Shown here: piece by piece, positions 53,527 to 62,774 of the stretch | Position numbering within the stretch: the stretch's first letter is position 1 | How the letters are laid out: each line of letters opens with the position of its first letter | From: Burkholderiales bacterium | GTDB taxonomy: Bacteria > Pseudomonadota > Gammaproteobacteria > Burkholderiales > Nitrosomonadaceae | NCBI GenBank assembly: GCA_024235735.1 | Contig: JACKLU010000004.1 | Location: forward strand, 167,681 to 231,680 | Direction of reading: 5' to 3' | DNA: 64,000 nt | The notes under the pieces: model-generated | Database searches by the model: none | What the model was told of the DNA's origin: nothing | The model's input: the letters and a program-made list of their open reading frames with translations, nothing else | Program-made: the position numbers and the translations under genes

Positions 53527-54987
53527 TCAGAGGTGATTCCATTCAACGATACAATTGCGGCCCGTTTTTTTTGCCTTGAGGAGCGCTGAGTCGGCGGCTT
53601 TGATTAAATCAATGGGGTTTTCAAAGCAGGGTTCGTCATTTAAGCAGGATGCGAAACCGAATGAAGCCGTAACACTGACTTCGGCGCCGTCATCAGTTTT
53701 GAGTGAGTGCGCTGTGATGGCCTGCTTCAGACGGTGTGTAATGCTTCTGGCGGCATCGGGTGGTGTTCCAGGCAGAATCAAGGCGAATTCTTCACCGCCG
53801 TATCGGCAAAAAATGTCATCCTCCCGAATCTGCTTAACGATAATGCCGGAAAATAAAGTCAGAATTTCGTCTCCGGCGACATGGCCGTATGTATCATTGA
53901 TTTGTTTAAAGTGATCGATATCGATCATGACAATCGTGAGCGGGAAATGATGTTGTAGGGAAAGATGGAATTCGCGTTGTATCGCCTCGTCGAAAAATTT
54001 TCTATTCTTGGCGCCGGTTAATCCATCACATCGCGTTTTTTCTTCGAGTTCCCTGACTTTTGTTACTGTCTGTAACGCCAGTAGCTCTTTTGCTTCGTCG
54101 AGAATTCCGGCAATTTCAACCGGTGTGTAAAAAGTGATTTCAAACAGATCTCCGATAGAATCAAGCGTCTCGATCATGGCGTTAAAAACTTCGAATAGTG
54201 TATCTGAATCAATATCGAGCCAGACGCGAGCTGATCGAATCAAATTGGTTAAATTCTCGGGCCTGTCCGGTGTTAAAAAGTATTCCGCCAGATAACGTGA
54301 GACAGCCGCACAGGAATACAGATTGGGCGTCGAAGCCATTTGAGGCTCCGGCTGACAGTGACTGGCTATGCAGGCTAGGGCGATGTGATCCGGTATATGC
54401 CATTGTTTCAAAAGCGCATAACCCACTTCATCATGACCTGAGTTCAATATCTGGCGCTCATTTATTAATAAAGTATCATGATCATTCGCGGATGTATAAA
54501 CGGCTTCGTATTCATCCGGGATGATCGCCATGTAGGCAAGAATGCCGATATCCTGCAATAACCCTGCCAGAAATAAATCATCAAGAAACCGCAAGCCCAG
54601 TTTCTCACCCAGTGTGCGACAAGCGAGTGCTGATGCGATTGCGCGTCGCCAGAACTGCGTGTTGTCGATTACGCCACTGCCTTTTATCGGATTGTTTATG
54701 AATGTGTTTGTCAATGAGAACGACAATGCGATGACAATAATGGTATGCGTGCCCAGAATGCTGATGGCCTGCCGGATATTGGAAGCCGAACGGCGGCTTT
54801 TGTAGAGCGGTGAATTGGCCATTTTCAGTATTTTTGCGGAAAGCGCCGGATCAAGCATGATGTATTTGCACAAATCGTCAAGATTGATATCCGGGTTGTT
54901 GGCCAGTTCTATAACTTTAATGGCAATCGCGGGTAACGTTGGAAGGGCTTTGCAGTGACGCAGTTGATTGGCAATAGGGTCATTCAT
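53527..54987 (-). CDS. HDOD-GGDEF signalling protein
   Basis: 486 residues, no transmembrane segment. Seen: HDOD domain (about 12-230) with LPTLPAIAIKVIELANNPDINLDDLCKYIMLDPALSAKILKMANSP, a helical linker, and a GGDEF domain with RYGGEEF and an RxxD site (REDD) five residues before it, as in an active, feedback-inhibited diguanylate cyclase. Combines a metal-independent HD-like domain with c-di-GMP output, a design found in many environmental proteobacteria. ATG start. Confidence 0.92.
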   Translation of the reverse strand: MNDPIANQLRHCKALPTLPAIAIKVIELANNPDINLDDLCKYIMLDPALSAKILKMANSPLYKSRRSASNIRQAISILGTHTIIVIALSFSLTNTFINNPIKGSGVIDNTQFWRRAIASALACRTLGEKLGLRFLDDLFLAGLLQDIGILAYMAIIPDEYEAVYTSANDHDTLLINERQILNSGHDEVGYALLKQWHIPDHIALACIASHCQPEPQMASTPNLYSCAAVSRYLAEYFLTPDRPENLTNLIRSARVWLDIDSDTLFEVFNAMIETLDSIGDLFEITFYTPVEIAGILDEAKELLALQTVTKVRELEEKTRCDGLTGAKNRKFFDEAIQREFHLSLQHHFPLTIVMIDIDHFKQINDTYGHVAGDEILTLFSGIIVKQIREDDIFCRYGGEEFALILPGTPPDAARSITHRLKQAITAHSLKTDDGAEVSVTASFGFASCLNDEPCFENPIDLIKAADSALLKAKKTGRNCIVEWNHL

Positions 54988-55199
54988 AAGTCGACTCGAT
55001 TTTTAAATAAACCGGATTTTTATATCTGGTGTTTTTTCTATTCGCACAATGATTGCCGATTTAGTTGACAATAATTTTGTAAGCATAATCTTACAGCATT
55101 ATTGTCATTATTAAATGGTCATTTTTTTCGCATACAATGCTATAGTAGACAACCGGGTGCAAAGCACGCCACTGGGTTGTTTGGATGCGAATTGAATGA
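54988..55199. other. Gap upstream of the repeat, no gene recognised
   Basis: Together with the repeat copy that follows, this makes a 424-base stretch without a gene. AT-rich; it would hold the HDOD-GGDEF promoter. Nothing else recognised. Confidence 0.4.
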
Positions 55200-55376
55200 T
55201 GATTGTTTTCAAAAAATCGAAGCTTTAAGCGAAAAATGAGCGAGAAATGAGCAAAACGCAGCGTTGGCAAAGAATGTCGATGCAGCATGGGATTGCGCGG
55301 CAGGGGATTGATATGTGAGGAAACATTTTTCGCGAGTAACAAAGTGTTGTGGCGAAACCTGGATTTTTAGAGATGT
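55200..55376. repeat. MITE-like dispersed repeat, copy next to pepA
   Basis: The right half (about 55315-55376) reads TATGTGAGGAAACATTTTTCGCGAGTAACAAAG-like and ends GGATTTTTAGAGAT; it matches closely the reverse complement of the element at 60795-60932. The left half also matches (ATCGAAGCTTTAAGC..., then GTCGATGCAGCATG) but carries an insertion of about 30 bases near GCGAGAAATGAGC. The copy ends about 35 bases before the pepA start and so forms the pepA leader. Confidence 0.75.
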
Positions 55377-55411
55377 TTTAATAGCTGTTGGCAAGAATAA
55401 AGGAGCGAGTT

Positions 55412-56911
55412 GTGGAATTTGGAATTAAAGTGACATCCCCGGATAAACAGCGTGGGTCATGTATCGTGGTCGGCGTTTTTGAGCCAAAGAAAATGACCGC
55501 TGCCGCGAAAGAACTGGATAATCTTTCCGGGGGGTATATCAAGGACATTGTCAGTCAGGGTGATCTTGAAGGTAGAGCCAACACCACTTTGCTATTGCAC
55601 AAGGTTCCGAATGTTCAAAGCAAACGCGTATTGCTCATCGGTCTGGGAAAAGAGGAAGAATTTAAAGACAGTGTTTTTGTTAGCACTGTACAAACGGTGT
55701 TTCGTACACTGCACAGTACAGGTATAGCCGATTGTGCATTATTTCTGGCTGATCTTCCGTTGGAAAACCGGGATATCGCCTGGAAAGTGACGCAAATCGC
55801 GAAACTGGCTGTGGAAAGCAATTATCGCTTCGATCAACTTAAAAGCAAGCCGGAAGACAATAAAAAATCCTTGCGAAAAATAACAATCGGCATCAGCAAT
55901 TCTCAGGATTTGACGACGGGAGAGACAGCGCTGAGCCAAGGCGCGGCCATTGCGCATGGCATGAGTCTGACCAAAGATCTCGGTAATCTCGCGCCGAATA
56001 TCTGTACGCCGAGCTATCTGGCTGAAGAGGCCAAGGAACTTGCCAAGACTTATAAACTTAAAGCGACCATACTCGACAAGAAAGAGATGGAAAAACAGAA
56101 AATGGGTGCATTGCTGGCTGTTGCGCGCGGCAGTCATCAGCCGCCTAAATTGATTGCCCTGGAATATCAGGGGGCTGGCAAGAAGGACAAGCCGGTGGTA
56201 TTGGTCGGCAAGGGCGTGACTTTTGACACGGGTGGCATCTCACTAAAGCCTGCCGCTGAGATGGACGAGATGAAATTCGATATGAGTGGCGCAGCAAGCG
56301 TGTTGGGAACGATAAAAGCCATCGCGGAAATGAATCTTCCGGTCAATGTAGTAGGGATCATACCGGCAACGGAAAACATGCCCGGCGGCAGCGCAACCAA
56401 GCCCGGAGATGTAGTTACCAGCATGTCCGGACAGACGATCGAGGTACTCAATACCGATGCGGAAGGCCGTTTGATACTGTGTGATGCGCTGACTTACGCT
56501 GAGCGCTATGATCCGGAGATAGTTATTGATATTGCCACGCTGACGGGCGCCTGTGTCATTGCACTGGGTAATATCGCAACGGGCTTAATGAGTAACGATG
56601 ACGCGCTGGCGCAGGAAGTCATCAAGGCCGGCGAGCAGGCGGCGGATCGTGTCTGGCAACTACCGCTGTGGGATGACTATCAGGAGTTGTTGAAAAGCAA
56701 TTTCGCGGATATGGCGAATATCGGCGGTCGCGCGGGTGGTACGATTACAGCAGCTTGCTTTCTGTCGCGGTTTACCAAAAAATTCCGGTGGGCGCATCTT
56801 GATATTGCCGGAACAGCGTGGAAGTCCGGTAAGGAAAAAGGTTCAACCGGCAGACCCGTGCCGTTACTGACACAGTTTTTAATCAACCGGGCCGCGGCTG
56901 CCAAAGCGTGA
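55412..56911 (+). CDS. pepA: Leucyl aminopeptidase (M17)
   Basis: Hexameric dimetal cytosolic peptidase that releases N-terminal residues; PepA also binds DNA in some bacteria. 499 residues from GTG 55412, chosen because AAAGGAG lies 7 bases before it; an earlier TTG (55388) has no such site. Seen: VGKGVTFDTGGISLKPAAEMDEMKFDM with the metal Lys/Asp ligands, the family signature NTDAEGRL and IATLTGACVIALG. The chi subunit gene holC follows after 59 bases, a pepA-holC-valS order known from proteobacteria. Confidence 0.97.
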   Translation: MEFGIKVTSPDKQRGSCIVVGVFEPKKMTAAAKELDNLSGGYIKDIVSQGDLEGRANTTLLLHKVPNVQSKRVLLIGLGKEEEFKDSVFVSTVQTVFRTLHSTGIADCALFLADLPLENRDIAWKVTQIAKLAVESNYRFDQLKSKPEDNKKSLRKITIGISNSQDLTTGETALSQGAAIAHGMSLTKDLGNLAPNICTPSYLAEEAKELAKTYKLKATILDKKEMEKQKMGALLAVARGSHQPPKLIALEYQGAGKKDKPVVLVGKGVTFDTGGISLKPAAEMDEMKFDMSGAASVLGTIKAIAEMNLPVNVVGIIPATENMPGGSATKPGDVVTSMSGQTIEVLNTDAEGRLILCDALTYAERYDPEIVIDIATLTGACVIALGNIATGLMSNDDALAQEVIKAGEQAADRVWQLPLWDDYQELLKSNFADMANIGGRAGGTITAACFLSRFTKKFRWAHLDIAGTAWKSGKEKGSTGRPVPLLTQFLINRAAAAKA

Positions 56912-56970
56912 TGCAGGCGACCTGAAGCCTGAACTGGCCGGTTGAAAAATGCTGCTGTTGATGAAGTGTG

Positions 56971-57399
56971 ATGACCGAGATCGTTTTTTATTCAGGCGCT
57001 GCGGACAAATTGCATGTGGCATGCCGGCTTTGCGCCAAGGCGCTGACCCAGAATGCGCGAGTAATGATTTATGCGGCCGATACGGCGATACTCGAGAAAA
57101 TTGACAGACAGCTCTGGGCCTACCAGCAAACCAGTTTCCTTCCGCATTGTGCTATTGATGACGATGAGCAACTGGTCAAGTCGACACCGATTATTCTGAG
57201 CAATCGGATAGCGTCGGCGCAGGGCTGTAACATACTGATCAATCTGGATGCGCAATGCCCGCAGATGATTGAACAATTTGATCGGGTAATTGAAATTGCG
57301 GGCGCATCGTCAGAGGACAAGCTGGCCGCCCGCGATCGTTATCGCTTCTATAAACAGACGGGATATGCGCTGCATCATCATGATTTAACAACGCACTGA
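56971..57399 (+). CDS. holC: DNA polymerase III chi subunit
   Basis: Links the clamp-loader complex to SSB. 142 residues from ATG 56971 (a GTG one codon earlier is possible). Seen: TEIVFYSGAADKLHVACRLCAKAL at the start, DRQLWAYQQTSFLPHC, STPIILSN and the RYRFYKQTGYALHHHD end. In beta- and gammaproteobacteria holC lies between pepA and valS, as here. Confidence 0.94.
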   Translation: MTEIVFYSGAADKLHVACRLCAKALTQNARVMIYAADTAILEKIDRQLWAYQQTSFLPHCAIDDDEQLVKSTPIILSNRIASAQGCNILINLDAQCPQMIEQFDRVIEIAGASSEDKLAARDRYRFYKQTGYALHHHDLTTH

Positions 57400-57405
57400 T
57401 CTTTT

Positions 57406-57753
57406 ATGCACAGTACTGGCAATTCCGAACTGGAGCTCGAGAATGACAGGATTCTCGAGAAATTTAATTTCCTGATCGAAAAGTATCATCAGCCTGATAA
57501 CGTCGTGAACGAGATGCAGGGACTGATCGATGCGGATAATATCCCCGTGCTGACTGAAGTCGTCAGATTGCGATCAAAAGAATTGCAGCCGGAATTTGGT
57601 GAATTGTCGCCGCTGCGTCTGTTGCTCGATGCCGCATTGCATGATGCCCATGTCGACCTGAATTACGCAGACCGCCAGGCCTTGGTGCGGGCGCTGGAAA
57701 ACCGTATCCTGGTGCAGGAAAAAGATACCCCGGGAGAAAACACGACAGCTTAG
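57406..57753 (+). CDS. Hypothetical protein between holC and valS
   Basis: 115 residues from ATG, 6 bases after holC, so co-transcribed. Acidic and helical by eye, without a signal or membrane segment; motif stretches NVVNEMQGLIDADNIPVLTEVV and LSPLRLLLDAALHDAHVDLN. I do not recognise the family for certain; unrelated short genes are often found at this place in Nitrosomonadales. A link to the replication clamp loader or to valS is guesswork. Confidence 0.72.
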   Translation: MHSTGNSELELENDRILEKFNFLIEKYHQPDNVVNEMQGLIDADNIPVLTEVVRLRSKELQPEFGELSPLRLLLDAALHDAHVDLNYADRQALVRALENRILVQEKDTPGENTTA

Positions 57754-57864
57754 CCCGTGCGTCAAATACCTTCAAATCATAAAGCATGCTTTGCAATCCG
57801 CGTCATCCCTTATAATGGCAAACTTTTGCCCTATATCCTTACAATCAAATAACTCATCTTTTAC

Positions 57865-60633
57865 ATGGAACTCGCGAAAAGCTTTGATCCGAAGCAAATA
57901 GAGAATCGCTGGTATCCGGTCTGGGAAACAGCCGGTTATTTCAAACCTGAAAATGCCAAAGCGGCTGAGAATGCAAAAGCTTATTGCATTATGCTGCCGC
58001 CACCGAATGTCACCGGCACGCTGCATATGGGGCATGCTTTTCAGCATACATTGATGGATGCGTTGACGCGCTATCATCGCATGCAGGGCGACAATACGCT
58101 GTGGCAGCCGGGTACCGATCATGCCGGCATTGCAACACAGATCGTCGTCGAGCGTCAGCTTGATCAGCAGCATATCGACCGTCGTGAGCTCGGGCGTGAA
58201 GCGTTTCTTGAACGCGTGTGGCAATGGAAGGAAGAATCGGGATCAACCATTACCCGCCAGATGCGGCGCCTGGGCACATCCTGTGACTGGACGCGCGAGC
58301 GTTTCACGATGGATGCGGAATTGTCGCGCGCAGTGACGGAAGTGTTTGTGCGGCTTTATCGCGACGGACTGATTTATCGCGGCAAGCGGCTGGTGAACTG
58401 GGATCCTGTATTGCAGACTGCGGTTTCCGATCTGGAAGTGATTGCCACCGAGGAAAACGGTTCGTTATGGCATATCCGTTATCCGCTGGAACTTGACGAT
58501 GGCGGAATTGCCGCGGACGAAGCGCTGATCGTCGCCACGACGCGCCCGGAAACCATGCTCGGCGATGTCGCTGTTGCTGTGCATCCGGAGGACGAACGCT
58601 ATCAACATCTGATCGGACGCCATGTACGCCTGCCGTTGTGCGAACGCAGTATTCCGGTGATTGCGGACAGTTACGTGGACCCGGAATTCGGCACGGGGTG
58701 CGTTAAAATTACGCCGGCGCATGATTTCAATGATTATCAGATGGGACAGCGCCACCAGCTGGTGCCCATCAATATTTTCACGCTGGATGGCAAAATCAAC
58801 GACCTTGCACCGGCAGAATACCAGGGCATGGATCGCTTTGACGCGCGGAAAAAAATAGTCGCCGATCTTGAAGCGCAAGGCTATCTGGTTGCAACAAAGC
58901 CCCATAAACTGATGGCGCCGCGCGGTGATCGCACCAATACCATTATCGAACCGATGCTGACCGACCAGTGGTATGTGTCCATGGGCGACATGGCGAAACG
59001 CGGCCTTGAAGTGGTGGCCAGTGGTCAGGTCAAATTCACCCCGGAAAACTGGACGCATGTTTACAATCAGTGGCTGGAAAATATTCAGGACTGGTGTATT
59101 TCGCGGCAATTGTGGTGGGGGCACCGCATTCCGGCCTGGTACGATGAAGATGGCAATATTACGGTTGCGCATAGTCTTGAGGAAGCGCAGCAGCTTTCAG
59201 GAAGAACCGGTCTGCGTCAGGATGAGGATGTGCTCGATACCTGGTTTTCTTCAGCGTTGTGGCCTTTCTCGACACTGGGCTGGCCGGATGAGACAGCCGA
59301 GCTGAAAACGTTTCTGCCGACGTCGGTGTTGATTACCGGTTTCGATATTATTTTCTTCTGGGTCGCGCGCATGGTGATGATGTCGCTGCATTTCACCGGC
59401 AAGGTGCCATTCCGCGAAGTGTATATCACCGGCCTGATCCGCGACGCGGAAGGCCAGAAAATGAGCAAATCCAAAGGTAATGTGCTCGATCCGCTGGATT
59501 TGATCGACGGCATTACGCTGGATGAACTGATCGCCAAACGCACCACAGGACTCATGAATCCAAAACAGGCCGAGTCTATCGAAAAAACAACCCGCAAACA
59601 TTTCCCGAATGGCATACCGGCTTTTGGTACGGATGCGCTGCGCTTTACTTTCGCCAGCCTGGCGTCGCACGGGCGTGATATCAAGTTTGATATGCAGCGC
59701 TGTGAAGGTTACCGCAATTTCTGTAACAAATTATGGAATGCGACGCGCTATGTGCTGATGAATTGCGAAGGACAGGATACCGGATTGAATGACAGTTTGC
59801 CGTGCACTTACTCGGAGACCGATCAATGGATGATCAGCCGGTTGCAGCAGGCGGAAGGCGCCGTTGCGCAGGCGTTTGCCAATTATCGCTTTGATCTGGT
59901 TGCGCGGGAAATTTATGAACTGGTCTGGGACGAATATTGCGACTGGTACGTTGAACTGGCCAAGGTGCAGCTCAGCAGCCCGGATGAATCCGTCCAGCGC
60001 GCGACACGCCGAACGCTCGTCCGTGTGCTTGAAGCGATGCTGCGGCTGGCGCACCCGGTCATTCCGTTCATAACCGAAGAACTCTGGCACAAAGTTGCGC
60101 CCCTGGCCGGAAAGTCCGGCGACAGTATCATGCGTCAGGCGTATCCGGTCGCGGATGCGGCAAAAATAAATCCACAGGCGATAGCGCATATCCGCTTGCT
60201 CAAGGAAATGGTGAATGCCTGCCGGACGCTGCGCGGCGAAATGAATTTGTCGCCCGCGCAGAAAGTGCCGCTGCTGGCCGCAGGCGATCCACGCATACTG
60301 ACCGGCTTTTCGCCTTACTTGCAGTCGCTGGTCAAGCTCTCCGGAATTGAAATTTTCGCGGATGGACTGCCTGATGCGGATGCGCCGGTAGCCATCGTCG
60401 ATGACTTCAGACTGATGCTGCGTGTCGAAATCGATGTCGCGGCGGAACGGGATCGGTTAAACAAGGAAATTGCGCGTGTTACGGCGGAAATAACCAAGGC
60501 GGAAAGTAAATTGTCGAATCCGGGCTTTGTTGAACGTGCGCCGGAAAGCGTGGTTGAACAGGAAAAAGAACGCCTGGCAGGTTTCAGCTCACGTTTGAGC
60601 AGCCTGAATGAGCAGCTGAAAAAACTGGGATAG
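57865..60633 (+). CDS. valS: Valyl-tRNA synthetase
   Basis: 922 residues, class I. Seen: HIGH-type motif in PPPNVTGTLHMGHAF (about 44-58), editing domain with TTRPETMLGDVAVAVHPEDERY, tryptophan-rich DQWYVSMGDMA, KMSKS at QKMSKSKGNVLDP (about 533-537), and a C-terminal coiled coil (about 855-922, with ERDRLNKEIARVTAEITKAESKL) that ValRS uses to hold tRNA. The region is GC-richer than the neighbouring chromosome. ATG start. Confidence 0.98.
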   Translation: MELAKSFDPKQIENRWYPVWETAGYFKPENAKAAENAKAYCIMLPPPNVTGTLHMGHAFQHTLMDALTRYHRMQGDNTLWQPGTDHAGIATQIVVERQLDQQHIDRRELGREAFLERVWQWKEESGSTITRQMRRLGTSCDWTRERFTMDAELSRAVTEVFVRLYRDGLIYRGKRLVNWDPVLQTAVSDLEVIATEENGSLWHIRYPLELDDGGIAADEALIVATTRPETMLGDVAVAVHPEDERYQHLIGRHVRLPLCERSIPVIADSYVDPEFGTGCVKITPAHDFNDYQMGQRHQLVPINIFTLDGKINDLAPAEYQGMDRFDARKKIVADLEAQGYLVATKPHKLMAPRGDRTNTIIEPMLTDQWYVSMGDMAKRGLEVVASGQVKFTPENWTHVYNQWLENIQDWCISRQLWWGHRIPAWYDEDGNITVAHSLEEAQQLSGRTGLRQDEDVLDTWFSSALWPFSTLGWPDETAELKTFLPTSVLITGFDIIFFWVARMVMMSLHFTGKVPFREVYITGLIRDAEGQKMSKSKGNVLDPLDLIDGITLDELIAKRTTGLMNPKQAESIEKTTRKHFPNGIPAFGTDALRFTFASLASHGRDIKFDMQRCEGYRNFCNKLWNATRYVLMNCEGQDTGLNDSLPCTYSETDQWMISRLQQAEGAVAQAFANYRFDLVAREIYELVWDEYCDWYVELAKVQLSSPDESVQRATRRTLVRVLEAMLRLAHPVIPFITEELWHKVAPLAGKSGDSIMRQAYPVADAAKINPQAIAHIRLLKEMVNACRTLRGEMNLSPAQKVPLLAAGDPRILTGFSPYLQSLVKLSGIEIFADGLPDADAPVAIVDDFRLMLRVEIDVAAERDRLNKEIARVTAEITKAESKLSNPGFVERAPESVVEQEKERLAGFSSRLSSLNEQLKKLG

Positions 60634-60794
60634 AGTGGTGGTGTCGCCCATCACGTCAGGCGCGCCGCTTTTCTCGAGCCGCCGGAATGATGGGATGCGG
60701 CATTACAGATTGCAGAAGATCAGTCATGATGGTTGCGTATAAGCATGACTATTTAGTGGCTGGACAAATAGTAGTGCAACGCTTATATTTAAAG
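60634..60794. other. Gap after valS, no gene recognised
   Basis: With the repeat that follows this makes a gene-free stretch of about 334 bases before the toxin-antitoxin pair. No clear terminator or small frame seen. Confidence 0.4.
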
Positions 60795-60932
60795 GCATCT
60801 CTAAAAATCCAGATTTCGTCACAACACTTTGTTGCTTGCAAAAAATATTTCCTTACATATTAATAATATGCTGCGTCAACATTTTTTGCTCGCGCCTCGT
60901 TTTGTTTAAAACTTTGAATTTTTAGAGGCGCC
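60795..60932. repeat. MITE-like element with terminal inverted repeats (138 bp)
   Basis: Left end GGCATCTCTAAAAAT (60795-60809) and right end ATTTTTAGAGGCGCC (60918-60932) are inverted copies, 13 of 15 positions matching. Between them lie about 108 bases without coding capacity, including the AACAAAGTGTTGTGACGAAATCTGGA-type block (read on the minus strand) shared with the copy at 55200-55376. Outer flanks TTAAA and CTTAA do not show a clear target duplication. Two further places in the window carry the same block. Confidence 0.85.
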
Positions 60933-60967
60933 CTTAAGTTGATTGAATTTAATTGATGATGATTAAC

Positions 60968-61204
60968 ATGAATACGCGTGTTGTGACCGCACACATTCCC
61001 AGTGAACTAGCCGAACAAATTGACCAGCTTGCAAAACGCATGGATCGCTCCCAAGGCTGGATAGTTAAACAGGCCTTGATGTCTTGGGTCGAACTCGAAG
61101 CTAAGCGGAGCCAATTAACGCTGGAAGGTTTGGCCGATGTCGATGCTGGCCGTCTTGTTGATCACGCCGCGGTTGATGCCTGGGCTAAAAATCTTGACAA
61201 ATGA
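60968..61204 (+). CDS. Antitoxin of a ParDE/RelBE-type system, ribbon-helix-helix
   Basis: About 78 residues from ATG 60968 (in-frame ATGs at 60956 and 60959 are possible). Seen: VVTAHIPSELAEQIDQLAKRMDRSQGWIVKQALMSWVELE, a ribbon-helix-helix DNA-binding fold of the CopG/ParD type, then a short hydrophilic C-terminus that would wrap the toxin. Its stop overlaps the toxin start by four bases (ATGA). RHH antitoxins usually repress their own operon. The pair sits right after the MITE-like repeat. Confidence 0.85.
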   Translation: MNTRVVTAHIPSELAEQIDQLAKRMDRSQGWIVKQALMSWVELEAKRSQLTLEGLADVDAGRLVDHAAVDAWAKNLDK

Positions 61205-61476
61205 AACTCCGATGGACCGCAAGCGCTGAGCGGGATCTGGTTCGGCTTCATGCTTTTTTGGTTACGATCAATGCGCATGCGGCTGCACAAGTCGTTCGAC
61301 AGCTTGTTGCGGGTGCGGAACAGCTCATGCAGTACCCGCAGCTTGGTGTAAGACTTGAAGAATTCTTGCCGCGTGATGTTCGCCGCATCATCATGGGTGA
61401 TTATGAAATGCGGTATGAATTGACCGATGAAATTATCTATATTTTGCGGCTCTGGCATGGCCGGGAGGATCGGTAA
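61201..61476 (+). CDS. Toxin of ParE/RelE superfamily
   Basis: 91 residues from ATG that overlaps the antitoxin gene (ATGA). Seen: LRWTASAERDLVRLHAFL, AAAQVVRQLVAGAEQLMQYPQLGVRLEEF and RRIIMGDYEMRYELTDEIIYILRLWHGREDR, the layout of the ParE/RelE fold with the C-terminal RLWHGRE end of ParE relatives. ParE relatives poison DNA gyrase, RelE relatives cut mRNA; the sequence alone leans to ParE. Confidence 0.87.
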   Translation: MKLRWTASAERDLVRLHAFLVTINAHAAAQVVRQLVAGAEQLMQYPQLGVRLEEFLPRDVRRIIMGDYEMRYELTDEIIYILRLWHGREDR

Positions 61477-61668
61477 TAGCCATCTTGGTGCTCTATTCCT
61501 GACGCGAGAATATAAACAGCCTGTTAAACCTAAAAACCTCAGTTGATCGTTATCCGAATGACTAACGATATGAATACATGAAACATTTAGGTTAAATCCT
61601 CCGGTTTGATCCAGAGATTTTCGCTCTGCGACATTAAAAAAATCCGTCTTGGATGACTTGAAAAAGCG

Positions 61669-62424
61669 TTACAGGTTGCAGAACGTCAGTTCGAAAGCGA
61701 CATCCTTTTCGTAAACTTTTATCCGCTGCCCGGATTGTGACGGGATAAAGCGGATATTCAGCGCATATTTGTTCGCACTGATTTCTGGAACGCAGGGAAA
61801 ATCCTCGTTTACGCTGACACGCAGCATATGCGCCATATAGTCTGAGCTCGGTTGTTGAAAGATGCCATGCTGAGCGATGCATTGCATTGTTTTTCCGCTG
61901 CTTCTGAGCAGATAAAGCACAATGCCGAACGCATTGCGTATCGGCAACAACGGGGCCAGCCACTCATTGAAGTCTTTGCGGCGCAAAGCCGGATCGAGAC
62001 TCAGCCAGTAATGATACGAAGGCAGATCAAATTCACAGACGCCGCCGGGAATACTGCTGCGCTGCTTGATGGTCATCAGCCACTCGTTATCGCGCAGATG
62101 TTCGCCGACTTTACCCGAAATTTCCAGCATGGAACGAAATGTAGACTGTATGTTTTCAAGTACATTTTCCAATGCCGTTTCAGAAATATTCGGATTCTTG
62201 CGCATGCCTTCGAGAAACTGTTTCTGACGTTCCAGCTCCTGAAGCAGATCGGATTTGATATCCGCGCGCGTAGTGATTTCCAGTGCTTCAAAAAGCGTCA
62301 TCAAAGAAGCATGATGTTGCATCGGGGAATCTTTGGCGGAGAAAAAATCGATTCTTTTGAACAGGTCTTCGAGTCTCAGCAGCGTGCGGATACGTTCATT
62401 GAGGGGGTGTTCATAACAGATCAC
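61669..62424 (-). CDS. zapD: Cell division protein ZapD
   Basis: Cytosolic protein that cross-links FtsZ filaments and stabilises the Z-ring. Full ZapD signature: HPLNERIRTLLRLEDLF, RADIKSDLLQELERQKQ, NEWLMTIKQRSSIPGGVCEFDLPSYHYWLS and PEISANKYALNIRF. The start is set at GTG 62424, which places CYEHPLNERIR at the N-terminus as in the family (251 residues, E. coli 247); the frame stays open upstream to an ATG at 62631, but those 69 residues show no similarity I know and include two Cys pairs (CIFC). Usually coaE and yacG stand next to zapD; here neither does. Confidence 0.9.
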   Translation of the reverse strand: MICYEHPLNERIRTLLRLEDLFKRIDFFSAKDSPMQHHASLMTLFEALEITTRADIKSDLLQELERQKQFLEGMRKNPNISETALENVLENIQSTFRSMLEISGKVGEHLRDNEWLMTIKQRSSIPGGVCEFDLPSYHYWLSLDPALRRKDFNEWLAPLLPIRNAFGIVLYLLRSSGKTMQCIAQHGIFQQPSSDYMAHMLRVSVNEDFPCVPEISANKYALNIRFIPSQSGQRIKVYEKDVAFELTFCNL

Positions 62425-62774
62425 GGCGAAATCTTTTCTCAGTGTAAAAAGTCCGAATCTTGCCTTATGCCGGCAAAATATACAAATGAAAATTTCTGTA
62501 TTCCCGTCGGCATCAAGCGCATCCTGCTCATCGAGGGTTTCCGGTATGAGAGGGTTGTCGATTATAGGATTGCCGCAAATGGCACTGCATGCTACTGATT
62601 CGTTCAATAAGCCATTAGGTAAGGCTGTCATTGATTTTTACTTATCATTCGGAAGAAAAAAATGATGTAATATCATCGCAATGTTATGTACAAAGAAGTG
62701 TTAAATTCCAGTTCACCATGCAATTGAGTTCAGTTTTGTGAAATCGAATAACAATCAATAACAAGGTAAATCAA
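62425..62774. other. Divergent gap between zapD and the RHS gene
   Basis: Promoter region for two divergent genes, 350 bases. On the minus strand the zapD frame continues open to 62631, which could be an N-terminal extension; on the plus strand, AT-rich sequence and a weak AAGGTAAATCAA ribosome-binding region precede the RHS gene. Nothing else is recognised. Confidence 0.4.

Noticed and set aside
58465..59172. 235-codon open frame opposite valS
   Set aside because: Antisense shadow of a GC-rich, strongly conserved gene; no start context and no known motif.
61852..62598. 248-codon open frame on the plus strand opposite zapD
   Set aside because: It lies fully antisense to zapD, which has the complete family signature; no ribosome-binding site or recognisable domain.
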